Shown here: piece after piece, positions 19,163 to 27,529 of the stretch
Numbering within the stretch: position 1 is the stretch's first letter
How the letters are laid out: each line of letters opens with the position of its first letter
Assembly: GCA_002747805.1 (NCBI GenBank)
Contig: PDQP01000017.1
Location: 1 to 36,655, forward strand
From: Deltaproteobacteria bacterium
GTDB lineage: Bacteria; Desulfobacterota; Desulfobulbia; Desulfobulbales; Desulfocapsaceae
Reading direction: 5' to 3'
Length of the DNA: 36,655 nt
Translations under genes and position numbers: made by a program
Notes under the pieces: generated by a model
Seen by the model: the letters and a program-made list of their open reading frames with translations, nothing else
Told to the model about the DNA's origin: nothing
Database searches by the model: none

Positions 19163-19182
19163 AAATTTTGTTATTTTTTTGG

Positions 19183-19210
19183 TTGACGTGCCGCGGGGAA
19201 GCTGTTAAAT
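19183..19210 (+). promoter_or_regulatory. Promoter of the tRNA-Val/tRNA-Asp unit
   Basis: TTGACG (19183-19188), 16 bases, TTAAAT (19205-19210), then a GC-rich stretch before the predicted start, as in stringently controlled stable-RNA promoters. tRNA-Val begins 21 bases downstream. Confidence 0.65.
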
Positions 19211-19231
19211 AGGCCCCTACGCTGATTGATG

Positions 19232-19307
19232 GGGCGGGTAGCTCAGTTGGGAGAGCATCGGCCTTACAAGCCGAGGGTCACAGGTTCAAGCCCTGTTCCG
19301 CCCACCA
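19232..19307 (+). tRNA. tRNA-Val (anticodon TAC)
   Basis: Acceptor GGGCGGG/TCCGCCC, anticodon stem TCGGC/GCCGA with loop CTTACAA (anticodon TAC at 19265-19267), T-loop TTCAAGC, and an encoded CCA end. 76 bases. Confidence 0.97.
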
Positions 19308-19350
19308 CCAATCAGTTTTTTTTTGTTTCCGCTGATGGATTGTAAATACT

Positions 19351-19427
<77 letters not shown>

Positions 19428-19433
19428 GTAGAG

Positions 19434-19465
19434 GGGTTTCGGGGTTATTCCTGAAACCCTTTTTT
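19434..19465 (+). terminator. Rho-independent terminator after tRNA-Asp
   Basis: GGGTTTC (19434-19440) pairs with GAAACCC (19453-19459), followed by six T (19460-19465). It closes the tRNA unit six bases after the CCA end. Confidence 0.85.
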
Positions 19466-19476
19466 GTTTTCTGCCC

Positions 19477-21069
19477 GTGGTGAGGCTTGGTTTGCAGCTT
19501 GTTGTAGATGATATAAAAATTGAGATTGAACAAGACGGCAAGCCAGAATTGATAAGTGAAGCTGCCTCGCTGCTTGGTCTTGATGCTTCCCAAATATCAC
19601 TCTATCTGATTTTGAGCAGGCAGCTTGACTGCAAAAATCCAGAACAGTTTTATTTTAGGTATATTTTGGCAGTTGAGGTTCCTGAAAGCTACCAAAATCA
19701 TCGTCATTACAAGCTGTTCAGACCGCGGTCATATAATAGGCCAAATTACGGTGGACAGGCTCTAATCCGGCCCATCATCGTAGGTTTCGGCCCGGCTGGC
19801 ATGTTTGCCGCCATTGAGTTGATAAAAAATGGTTTGAAGCCGGTAATTTTTGAACGGGGCAAAAAAGTCGGGGCAAGAACGGCCGATATTGAGCGGTTTA
19901 TCAAAGAGAAAAAACTTGAGCCCGAGTCCAATATCCAGTTCGGCGAGGGCGGAGCCGGCACCTATTCGGACGGCAAGATATTTTCCAGACGGAACAGAAA
20001 TGTCAGTTATGTGAGCCGGGTACTTGATACCCTGATGGAATTTGGAGCCCCGCCGGATCTTTCTTATCGGGAAAAACCCCACCTGGGTACCGATGTACTA
20101 AGAGTAATTGTAAAAAATATCCGCAACTATATTCTCGAGCATGGCGGCAGGATTTATTACAGCTCCAAACTGACCGATCTGATCATTAAGAATCAGTCTG
20201 CTGCCGGAGTGGTGATAAACGGGCGGGATGAATATTCTGCCTCCCATATTTTGCTGGCCCTGGGCCATTCGGCACGTGATACCTATGCCATGCTTGATGC
20301 CAGGGGGCTGGCGATGGTGCCAAGGCAGATCTCCCTGGGGGTTAGAATTGAACATCCGGCGGAGACCATTAACCTGTTTAGATACGGCCATAAATATCAG
20401 CATTATCGACCCTTGGGGGCTGCCTCCTATTCAATCAATTTTACCAATCGTGCCAGAGGAACCGGAGCTTACACCTTTTGTATGTGTCCTGGCGGTGTGG
20501 TAGTCAATGCGGCCAGTGAAGAGGGGCGTTTGGCGGTCAACGGCATGAGTTATTCCGATAGAGCATTGCCGTATTCCAATGCCGCAGTGGTGGTGCCGTG
20601 CCGAATTTTCCATTATCCAGACCAGCATCCCCTGGCCGGAATAAAATTGCAGCGGCAAATTGAGAATGGGGCCTTCAAGGCTGGCGGGCAAAGCTGGCAG
20701 GCTCCCGCCCAGAGCCTGTATAATTTTTTGGGTCTTAGCCGGGAAAACCAGCTAGGCCGTGAAACATCCTATCCAATGGGTCTTACCGCCGCAAGGCTTG
20801 ACGATTATTTGCCGGAGTTTATAACCAGCCAGTTAAGGGAGGCTTTTGGCTGCTGGCGGCAGCAATATCCGCTCTTTGTTTCCGAGCAGGCGATGCTTAT
20901 AGGGGCCGAAACCAGAACCTCATCACCGGTCAGACTGCTCAGAAACAAGGCGATGGAGTCGGTAAATATCGGCAATATCTACCCGATAGGCGAGGGGGCG
21001 GGCTATACCGGGGGCATTACCAGCTCTGCTGCAGACGGCATCCGGGCGGCGGGTGCGGTTATGAAATAA
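19477..21069 (+). CDS. FAD-dependent dehydrogenase, uncharacterised (COG2509-like)
   Basis: 530 residues. A small N-terminal domain (about 1-90) resembles the one that precedes the flavoprotein core in this family. Then come an FAD-binding dinucleotide fold, IIVGFGPAGMFAAIELIKNG (about 100-120) and VIFERGKKVG, and the family-typical QFGEGGAGTYSDGKIFSR, HLGTDVLR, and C-terminal GEGAGYTGGITSSAADG, which closes the FAD site. The substrate is unknown. The start is weak: GTG at 19477 (or 19480) directly follows the tRNA terminator T-run and has no clear Shine-Dalgarno, and a promoter was not seen. The core assignment does not depend on the start. Confidence 0.85.
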   Translation: MVRLGLQLVVDDIKIEIEQDGKPELISEAASLLGLDASQISLYLILSRQLDCKNPEQFYFRYILAVEVPESYQNHRHYKLFRPRSYNRPNYGGQALIRPIIVGFGPAGMFAAIELIKNGLKPVIFERGKKVGARTADIERFIKEKKLEPESNIQFGEGGAGTYSDGKIFSRRNRNVSYVSRVLDTLMEFGAPPDLSYREKPHLGTDVLRVIVKNIRNYILEHGGRIYYSSKLTDLIIKNQSAAGVVINGRDEYSASHILLALGHSARDTYAMLDARGLAMVPRQISLGVRIEHPAETINLFRYGHKYQHYRPLGAASYSINFTNRARGTGAYTFCMCPGGVVVNAASEEGRLAVNGMSYSDRALPYSNAAVVVPCRIFHYPDQHPLAGIKLQRQIENGAFKAGGQSWQAPAQSLYNFLGLSRENQLGRETSYPMGLTAARLDDYLPEFITSQLREAFGCWRQQYPLFVSEQAMLIGAETRTSSPVRLLRNKAMESVNIGNIYPIGEGAGYTGGITSSAADGIRAAGAVMK

Positions 21070-21257
21070 TTGTAATATCAATGTATTACCTAAAAATCTT
21101 AAACCTGAAAATCTTAAAAACAACCATCAGGAAGCGGCTGGCTAAATTCAAGTATTGCCAAGAAGCAGATAAAAGAATTAGACTTTTCTAAAAAATGTAT
21201 TATTTATCTAGCGTGATATGAGCAGGGAGTGGAAATAAAGGTTAAAAATTTGGCTGC

Positions 21258-22922
21258 GTGGCTGTTATGCCGGATACAGATCCTGATAACGTAAAATTAA
21301 ATGATTACAAGATGATGCCGGGCAGTCTTACGGCCCGGGTTGCTGTTTTACTGCTCATTATATTTTTTATTCCTATCGTGCTTACCGGCGTAGCCATTGA
21401 GGCAGGAATGTTATTGCCGGGCAGGAATGTATATCTTGCCATTCCCATCTTTCTGCTGCCGCTGCTTGTGCCTTTTTCTAGGCTCATTGCCCATTATATA
21501 ATCAACAAGGATTTGATTTTAATCCAGAAATTCTGCGAGCAGGTCAGGCTCGGCAATTATCAACATTCTTTCGATCTGCCCAATCAGAAGGAAGATGAGG
21601 ACGACTTTATTCACCTGCTGAGAAACCTGACCTGGATGGCCCGCAGTATTGAGGCTCAGAACAATATGCAGAAAGCCCGCTATTTCGGGCTGCAATCCAA
21701 CCTTGCCTATATGCAGTATCAGGCCTTCAGCGATGGACTGACCGGCCTTTACAACCGCCGTTATCTGGAAAATTATATCAAGAGTTGCCGAGGTAATATT
21801 CCCCACCGGCTTATCAGCATGATTTACATTGATTGTGATAAGTTCAAACGGGTGAACGACACCCTGGGCCATGAAGCCGGCGACAAGGTGCTTTTATGGC
21901 TGGCAAACTGCATTCGGGAAGCCAGCCGAAGCGAAAAGGATATACCCCTGCGGCTGGGCGGTGATGAATTTGCCATGCTGGTCATGGATGCGGATAACGA
22001 TGAGGCAGGCAAGGTTGCCGAACGCATCAACAAGATTTATCATCAGGGGGAAACCCACGGCACCACCCTTTCCATCGGCATTGCCAACATCGACTGTAAT
22101 AACGGTACCAATTGGGATGATATAAATCAGCTATCTAGGGAAGCCGATGAACAGGCATATAAGTCCAAAAGGGCGGGCGGCAACCGAATCACCATGAAGG
22201 GAGAAATTGTCCGCGGCAACCATAAGAAAAAAAGGGCCAGGAATTCCCTTGATTATTCTGATGCCGACAGGCTGACCAGCATCCCGAACCGTTATGCAGC
22301 CAGGGAAAAATTTAACCAGTCGATTGAAAAAATAGCCAATAACAGCAACCGGTTATGCTTATTGTTCGTTGATCTGGACGGTTTTGCCGCCGTTAATCAA
22401 TCCTATGGCAGCCATGTTGGAGATCAATATCTTCAACATCTGGTAAAATCGGTGGGTTCCACCCTGCGTACCGAAGACTCCATTTACCGGATAGGCGGAG
22501 ACAAGTTTGTTATTATCATTGAAGCTATCAAGGAACGCAAAGATGCACCCCCGCTGGCCGTAAAAATAAGCGAGGCCCTGCATCAGCCTGCCAGTATTGA
22601 AGGCAGCCGGATAGTTACGGCCTCTTCCATGAGTATTCTGGTGGTGCCGGATGACGGGGATGATTTTGATGAATTATCAGGTTATGCGGCAGACCTGATA
22701 GCCAAGGCCAAAGAGGGCGGAATAAACAATTTCTGCTTCTTTGACCCGGATATGACCCGCATGGCAAACGAAATGATCACCATGATTACCCGCTACCGAC
22801 CAGCCATTTTACCCGAACAAATGGAAGTTAACCTACAGCCGAAAATGGATGCCAGAGCCGAAAAGATTGTCGGGGCAGAGGTGGTTCTCCGCTGGAATCA
22901 TATGATAAAAAAGAAGGCTTAG
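21258..22922 (+). CDS. Membrane diguanylate cyclase with tandem GGDEF domains and a truncated EAL stub
   Basis: 554 residues if GTG at 21258 is used; ATG at 21267 is equally possible and neither has a strong ribosome site. Two membrane helices (about 25-50 and 58-82) with almost no periplasmic loop, then a linker helix. GGDEF domain 1 (about 155-315) has the intact RLGGDEF motif (234-238), but no RxxD inhibitory site at the usual place. GGDEF domain 2 (about 335-497) has GGDKF (413-417), a changed active-site motif. Residues 517-549 (NLQPKMDARAEKIVGAE, VVLRWNH) match the first strand of an EAL phosphodiesterase domain, then the protein stops. It probably makes cyclic-di-GMP; phosphodiesterase activity is excluded by the truncation. 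Confidence 0.9.
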   Translation: MAVMPDTDPDNVKLNDYKMMPGSLTARVAVLLLIIFFIPIVLTGVAIEAGMLLPGRNVYLAIPIFLLPLLVPFSRLIAHYIINKDLILIQKFCEQVRLGNYQHSFDLPNQKEDEDDFIHLLRNLTWMARSIEAQNNMQKARYFGLQSNLAYMQYQAFSDGLTGLYNRRYLENYIKSCRGNIPHRLISMIYIDCDKFKRVNDTLGHEAGDKVLLWLANCIREASRSEKDIPLRLGGDEFAMLVMDADNDEAGKVAERINKIYHQGETHGTTLSIGIANIDCNNGTNWDDINQLSREADEQAYKSKRAGGNRITMKGEIVRGNHKKKRARNSLDYSDADRLTSIPNRYAAREKFNQSIEKIANNSNRLCLLFVDLDGFAAVNQSYGSHVGDQYLQHLVKSVGSTLRTEDSIYRIGGDKFVIIIEAIKERKDAPPLAVKISEALHQPASIEGSRIVTASSMSILVVPDDGDDFDELSGYAADLIAKAKEGGINNFCFFDPDMTRMANEMITMITRYRPAILPEQMEVNLQPKMDARAEKIVGAEVVLRWNHMIKKKA

Positions 22923-23890
22923 ACCAGAAACCTGAACTCCCCCTTACCAAGCAGTTTATGCAAATGAAGCATGCCCAGCAGGGTTTTATCTTCCTGCACA
23001 ATGGGCAAGGTGGTTATTTCATGCCGCTGCATGATGGACAGGGCATCTGCCGCCAGATTATCTGCACCGATACTGACCGGCTCCCTGGTCATCATATCTC
23101 CGGCTTTCAGGGCATCAAAATTGCAAGCATCGGCAAGGCATCTTCTTACATCGCCGTCTGTTACAATACCCGCCAGCCTGTTTTCTCCGCCTAGAACCAG
23201 CACCGCACCGACATTTTTCCGGTTAAGTACCTCAATGGTTTCCCTTGATGATGCCCATTTTTCCACCAGAGGGATTTCATCTCCGGTCAGCATAACCTCG
23301 CTGACCTTGACCTTTAACCGCTCGCCAAGACTGCCGCCCGGATGATTTTCCCGAAAATCCTCGGCTTGAAATTTCTTGCGGTTGGAAAGCACCACCGCGA
23401 GGGCATCGCCAAGGGCCAGAGTGGCCGTGGTGCTGGTGGTTGGGGCCAGCCCCAAAGGGCAGGCTTCTTTCGGCACGCCAATATCAAGGACAAGATCAGC
23501 GGCCAGGGCAAGGCTGGAGTTTAGGCCGCCGGTCATGGCGATAATGCTGGTTCCCCGAACTTTCAGGCTGCTAAGTAAATCGTTAAGCTCTCTGGTCTCG
23601 CCGGAGTAGGAAATGGCAAGCACCACATCGGTTGACACCACCATGCCAAGATCGCCGTGCAAAGCCTCAACCGGATGCAGGAAAAAGGATGGCGTGCCGG
23701 TACTGTTCAAGGTGGCCGTAATTTTCTGACCTATCAGGCCGGATTTTCCGATGCCGGTAACAATCAGCCTGCTGGGACAATTCATGATCAGTTCCACCGC
23801 CTGATTAAATTCACCAGCTATTTTTTCCCGAACGGCAGCTATACCCTGCTCTTCAATCAGCAGTACCTCACGTGCTTCTTCTATGGACAT
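22919..23890 (-). CDS. kpsF: Arabinose-5-phosphate isomerase (KpsF/KdsD/GutQ family)
   Basis: 323 residues from ATG at 23890. N-terminal SIS domain (about 30-190) with VTGIGKSGLIGQKIT, STGTPSFFLHPVEALHGDLGM and ISYSGETREL; two CBS domains follow (about 205-323; VMLTGDEIPLV, MMTREPVSIG). It converts ribulose-5-phosphate to arabinose-5-phosphate for Kdo, needed for LPS or capsule. The ATG has no ribosome site; an in-frame TTG at 23932 has AAGGTGAG at workable spacing and may be the true start, adding 14 residues. It converges on the diguanylate cyclase gene with a four-base overlap of stop codons. Confidence 0.95.
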   Translation of the reverse strand: MSIEEAREVLLIEEQGIAAVREKIAGEFNQAVELIMNCPSRLIVTGIGKSGLIGQKITATLNSTGTPSFFLHPVEALHGDLGMVVSTDVVLAISYSGETRELNDLLSSLKVRGTSIIAMTGGLNSSLALAADLVLDIGVPKEACPLGLAPTTSTTATLALGDALAVVLSNRKKFQAEDFRENHPGGSLGERLKVKVSEVMLTGDEIPLVEKWASSRETIEVLNRKNVGAVLVLGGENRLAGIVTDGDVRRCLADACNFDALKAGDMMTREPVSIGADNLAADALSIMQRHEITTLPIVQEDKTLLGMLHLHKLLGKGEFRFLV

Positions 23891-23970
23891 AATATTGTTT
23901 ATTTTATTTTTAATATAAGAGCGGAAAATCAAAAAATATTGCTCACCTTCTCACGCCGGACTGAAACAGG

Positions 23971-24000
23971 TTGAACTATTTACCAGAATTCGGCTATACT
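23971..24000 (+). promoter_or_regulatory. Promoter of metK-ahcY
   Basis: TTGAAC (23971-23976), 18-base spacer, TATACT (23995-24000): good matches to sigma-70 hexamers. The leader to metK would be about 97 bases. I see no SAM- or SAH-riboswitch signature in it. Confidence 0.65.
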
Positions 24001-24103
24001 TACTATAGTATTTTAGGTTTCAAAATTAAATATGCGGCTTGGAATTTTGCCGGATGCAAGATCTGAATCCTTTGGTTTACTATTCTAATTCAAGGAAAAT
24101 ATT

Positions 24104-25267
24104 ATGCAAAAACAATTATTTACTTCTGAATCTGTGTCTGAAGGTCATCCCGATAAGGTTGCAGATCAGATTTCCGATGCCATTCTTGATGCGATTATTG
24201 AGCAGGACAAGGCCGCCCGGGTTGCCTGTGAAACCCTGGTTACTACTGGTATGGCGGTTATTGCCGGAGAAATAACCACTTCCGCTTGGGTGGATATGCC
24301 GGAGGTTGCCCGTCAGACCATCAGGGAAATTGGTTACAATTCCTCTGAAATGGGTTTTGACTGGCAGTCTTGTGCCATTTTATCGTCCATTGACAAACAG
24401 TCTCCTGATATTGCTCAAGGGGTTGACGAAGGATCAGGGCTTGATCTTGACCAGGGCGCCGGAGACCAGGGCTTGATGTTTGGCTATGCCTGCAACGAAA
24501 CCGAGGTGCTGATGCCGATGCCGATCACCTATGCCCACCGTCTGACCAAAAAGCAGTCCGAGGTCAGAAAGGCCGGCATACTCCCCTGGCTGAGACCGGA
24601 TGCAAAATCCCAGGTTACCATTGAGTATGAAGGCGGTACGGCCAAAAGGATCGATGCCGTTGTGCTTTCCACCCAGCATGATGAAACCGTTCAGTACGAT
24701 CAGCTTAAAGAGGCGGTAATGGAGGAAATTATCAAGCCGACCCTGCCCGCCGAAATGATTGATAATCAGACCAAATTTTTTATCAACCCGACCGGCAGGT
24801 TTGTTATCGGCGGCCCGGTTGGCGATTGCGGATTAACCGGCAGAAAAATAATTGTCGATACCTATGGCGGCAAGGGTTCACACGGCGGCGGTGCCTTTTC
24901 CGGCAAGGATCCGTCCAAGGTTGACCGCTCCTCTTCCTATATGGGGCGTTATGTAGCCAAAAATCTGGTTGCCGCTGGCATTGCCTCGGAAATTGAGGTG
25001 CAGGTCGCCTATGCCATCGGTATTTCCAGGCCGGTATCCATCAATATCAACAGCTTTGGCACTGGCAAAATTTCCGATGAGGAGATTACCAGGCTGGTCG
25101 AAAACCATTTTGATTTGCGGCCCAAGGCCATCGTACAGCAGCTTGACTTACTAAGGCCGATTTACCGCGATACCGCAGCTTATGGACATTTTGGCCGCGA
25201 GCTGGATAGTTTTACCTGGGAGAAAACCGACCGGGCAGAAGAATTAAGAGAAGCTGCAAAATTATAA
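24104..25267 (+). CDS. metK: S-adenosylmethionine synthetase
   Basis: 387 residues, normal length. Family marks: [21 protein letters not shown] near the start, [13 protein letters not shown] (about 120), and the phosphate loop [16 protein letters not shown] (about 262-277). It makes SAM from methionine and ATP. AAGGAAA precedes the ATG. The following ahcY gene, 20 bases downstream, recycles the SAH by-product, so the pair is an activated-methyl-cycle operon. Confidence 0.98.
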   Translation: MQKQLFTSESVSEGHPDKVADQISDAILDAIIEQDKAARVACETLVTTGMAVIAGEITTSAWVDMPEVARQTIREIGYNSSEMGFDWQSCAILSSIDKQSPDIAQGVDEGSGLDLDQGAGDQGLMFGYACNETEVLMPMPITYAHRLTKKQSEVRKAGILPWLRPDAKSQVTIEYEGGTAKRIDAVVLSTQHDETVQYDQLKEAVMEEIIKPTLPAEMIDNQTKFFINPTGRFVIGGPVGDCGLTGRKIIVDTYGGKGSHGGGAFSGKDPSKVDRSSSYMGRYVAKNLVAAGIASEIEVQVAYAIGISRPVSININSFGTGKISDEEITRLVENHFDLRPKAIVQQLDLLRPIYRDTAAYGHFGRELDSFTWEKTDRAEELREAAKL

Positions 25268-25287
25268 CTAAAAAACAAGAGGATAAA

Positions 25288-26583
25288 ATGACAAAGGAAC
25301 AAGATTACAAGGTTGCCGATCTCTCCCTTGCCGGGTGGGGACGGCAGGAAATCTCCATTGCCGAGACGGAAATGCCCGGTCTGATGGCCATTCGGGAAGA
25401 ATACCGGGCAGCAAAGCCGCTTAAAGGCGCCCGTATTGCCGGATGTCTGCATATGACCATTCAGACCGCCGTTTTAATGGAGACCCTGGTTGAGCTTGGT
25501 GCCGACCTGAGATGGTCTTCCTGCAATATTTTTTCCACCCAGGATCATGCGGCGGCGGCTATGGCGAAGGCTGGCATTCCCACCTTTGCCTGGAAGGGAG
25601 AGACCGAAGAGGAATTTTGGTGGTGTATCGACCAGACCATTTTCGGCCCGGACGGCTGGCGGCCTAATATGATCCTTGATGACGGCGGCGATCTCACCCT
25701 GGTCATGCACCAGAAATATCAAGAAGAGCTTAAAAATATCCGGGGGATCAGTGAGGAGACCACCACCGGCGTTCATCGGCTTAATGAAATGGCGGCCAAA
25801 GGTGAGCTTGGTTGTCCGGCCTTTAATGTCAATGATTCGGTTACCAAATCCAAGTTTGACAACCTGTATGGCTGTCGGGAATCCCTGCTGGATGGCATAA
25901 AAAGGGCAACCGATGTGATGGTTGCCGGTAAAAAGGCGGTGGTTATCGGCTATGGCGATGTCGGCAAGGGTTGTGCCCAGGCCCTGCGGGGCATGGGGGC
26001 GCAGGTATATGTTACCGAGATTGACCCGATTTGTGCCTTACAGGCGGCCATGGAGGGGTATCAGGTGGTTACCATGGATGATATTGCCCCGGAAGGAAAT
26101 ATTTTTGTAACCTGTACCGGCAACCTGAATGTGATTACCCGCAGCCATATGGAGCAGATGCCGGATGAGGCTATTGTTTGTAATATCGGGCATTTTGACT
26201 CGGAGATAGATATAGCTGGAATACGGGAGCTTACCTGGGAAAACATTAAGCCGCAGGTGGATCATGTTATTTTCCCTGATGGCAAAAGGATTATTATGCT
26301 GGCTGAGGGGCGGCTGGTCAACCTTGGCTGTGCCACCGGGCATCCCAGCTTTGTGATGAGTAATTCCTTTGTTAATCAGGTGCTGGCCCAAATCGAGCTT
26401 TGGAATAACCCGGATAAATACGAAAAAAAGGTTTATTTTCTTCCCAAGGAGCTTGATGAGAAGGTGGCAAGGCTGCATCTGGATAAAATTGGCGCCAGAC
26501 TGACCACGCTTACCCCTGAGCAGGCCGATTATATCGGCGTAAAGGTTGAGGGGCCATATAAGCCTGAATATTACCGCTACTAA
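25288..26583 (+). CDS. ahcY: Adenosylhomocysteinase (SAH hydrolase)
   Basis: 431 residues, close to the shorter form of the family. Visible are [31 protein letters not shown], the NAD-binding loop [17 protein letters not shown] (about 215-231), the STQDH catalytic region and the C-terminal [22 protein letters not shown] with a PYKPEYYRY end that closes the NAD site. It splits SAH into homocysteine and adenosine. The ribosome site AAGAGGAT lies just upstream. Confidence 0.98.
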   Translation: MTKEQDYKVADLSLAGWGRQEISIAETEMPGLMAIREEYRAAKPLKGARIAGCLHMTIQTAVLMETLVELGADLRWSSCNIFSTQDHAAAAMAKAGIPTFAWKGETEEEFWWCIDQTIFGPDGWRPNMILDDGGDLTLVMHQKYQEELKNIRGISEETTTGVHRLNEMAAKGELGCPAFNVNDSVTKSKFDNLYGCRESLLDGIKRATDVMVAGKKAVVIGYGDVGKGCAQALRGMGAQVYVTEIDPICALQAAMEGYQVVTMDDIAPEGNIFVTCTGNLNVITRSHMEQMPDEAIVCNIGHFDSEIDIAGIRELTWENIKPQVDHVIFPDGKRIIMLAEGRLVNLGCATGHPSFVMSNSFVNQVLAQIELWNNPDKYEKKVYFLPKELDEKVARLHLDKIGARLTTLTPEQADYIGVKVEGPYKPEYYRY

Positions 26584-26614
26584 CGGCCCGAAGCATGGGC
26601 AGGATTTTAGCTGC

Positions 26615-26669
26615 TGATGAACCCGTAAAAAACTAAATTTCAATGAGCTGAATAAATACGGGTTCATCA
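26615..26669 (+). repeat. Perfect 13-bp inverted repeat ending on a start codon
   Basis: TGATGAACCCGTA (26615-26627) and TACGGGTTCATCA (26657-26669) are exact inverted copies with a 29-base loop. The right arm ends on the A of the PHP-gene ATG. No T-run follows, so it is not an ordinary terminator for metK-ahcY. In RNA it would bury the whole ribosome-binding region of the PHP gene. Confidence 0.85.
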
Positions 26670-27529
26670 TGTCCATTGACCTGCATATCCACTCCACCTG
26701 TTCAGACGGCACCATGACCCCGGTGGAACTGGTGCAGCTTGCCGGCCGCAGCGGGCTTACCGCCATCTCCATCACCGATCATGATACCATGGCCGGAGTG
26801 CCGGAGGCGGTGGCTGCAGGCAGCAAATGCGGGGTGGAGGTGATCAGCGGCATTGAAATAAGTGCCTTGTTTGACGGAAAAAGCATACATATCCTGGGTT
26901 ATTTTCAGAACCCTGACGACCCGCAGCTAAACGAAAAACTTGCCAAAATACAGTCAGGCCGAGCGGGCCGCAACCTTAAAATCATTAAAAAATTACAGGA
27001 ATCAGGAATAGATATTACCGATGAAGAGGTAGCAGAGCTGGCAGGCTCCGGCCAGACTGGCAGACCGCATGTTGGTATGGTGCTGGTCAAAAAAAAGGTG
27101 GTAAAGGATCTGCCCCAGGCCTTTGACCAGTATCTGGCATGCGGCCGTCCTGCCTATGTGCAGCGGTTTATTTATCCGGCCGAAGAAGCGGTTGCCCATC
27201 TTGGGGCGGCTGGCGGTCTGGCGGTTTTGGCCCATCCGGTGCAGATTGACCGCAGCCTGAAATCCATCCCGTCCCTGCTGGAGAGGCTTATCCCTTACGG
27301 CTTGCAGGGCATAGAGACCTATTATCCCACCCATACCGCCAGAATGAAAAAACAGCTTAAAGAGTATGCCCGTGAGTATAATCTGGTTCTGACCGGAGGA
27401 AGTGATTTTCATGGCGATATGCGGCCAGGCACTGGTCTTGCTGTCAGTAAAAAAATGCGGGTGCCTGCTCAACTGCTGGATAAAATGAAAGAAAAACTTG
27501 CCTTAGGTGAAAAATGCACTCCATATTGA
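26669..27529 (+). CDS. PHP-domain phosphoesterase (RnaAM/YciV-TrpH type)
   Basis: 286 residues. PHP metal-site motifs appear in order: HIHSTCSDG (6-14), ITDHDT (about 36-41), GIEIS, a central helical insert, LAHP (about 190) and GGSDFHG (about 249-255). Members of this branch remove phosphates from 3',5'-bisphosphonucleotides or trim RNA 5' ends with Mn; exact substrate here is inferred only from the family. The start is fixed by MSIDLHIHS, but no ribosome site is seen and the start lies inside a strong hairpin. The gene overlaps the following regulator by 16 bases. Confidence 0.88.
   Translation: MSIDLHIHSTCSDGTMTPVELVQLAGRSGLTAISITDHDTMAGVPEAVAAGSKCGVEVISGIEISALFDGKSIHILGYFQNPDDPQLNEKLAKIQSGRAGRNLKIIKKLQESGIDITDEEVAELAGSGQTGRPHVGMVLVKKKVVKDLPQAFDQYLACGRPAYVQRFIYPAEEAVAHLGAAGGLAVLAHPVQIDRSLKSIPSLLERLIPYGLQGIETYYPTHTARMKKQLKEYAREYNLVLTGGSDFHGDMRPGTGLAVSKKMRVPAQLLDKMKEKLALGEKCTPY

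Noticed and set aside
24001..24103. SAM or SAH riboswitch in the metK leader
   Set aside because: The leader is short, AT-rich and shows only a four-base-pair stem; none of the conserved riboswitch cores is present.
26038..26775. 245-codon minus-strand frame across the end of ahcY and the start of the PHP gene
   Set aside because: Both plus-strand genes are clear; the reverse frame has low-complexity composition and no motif.
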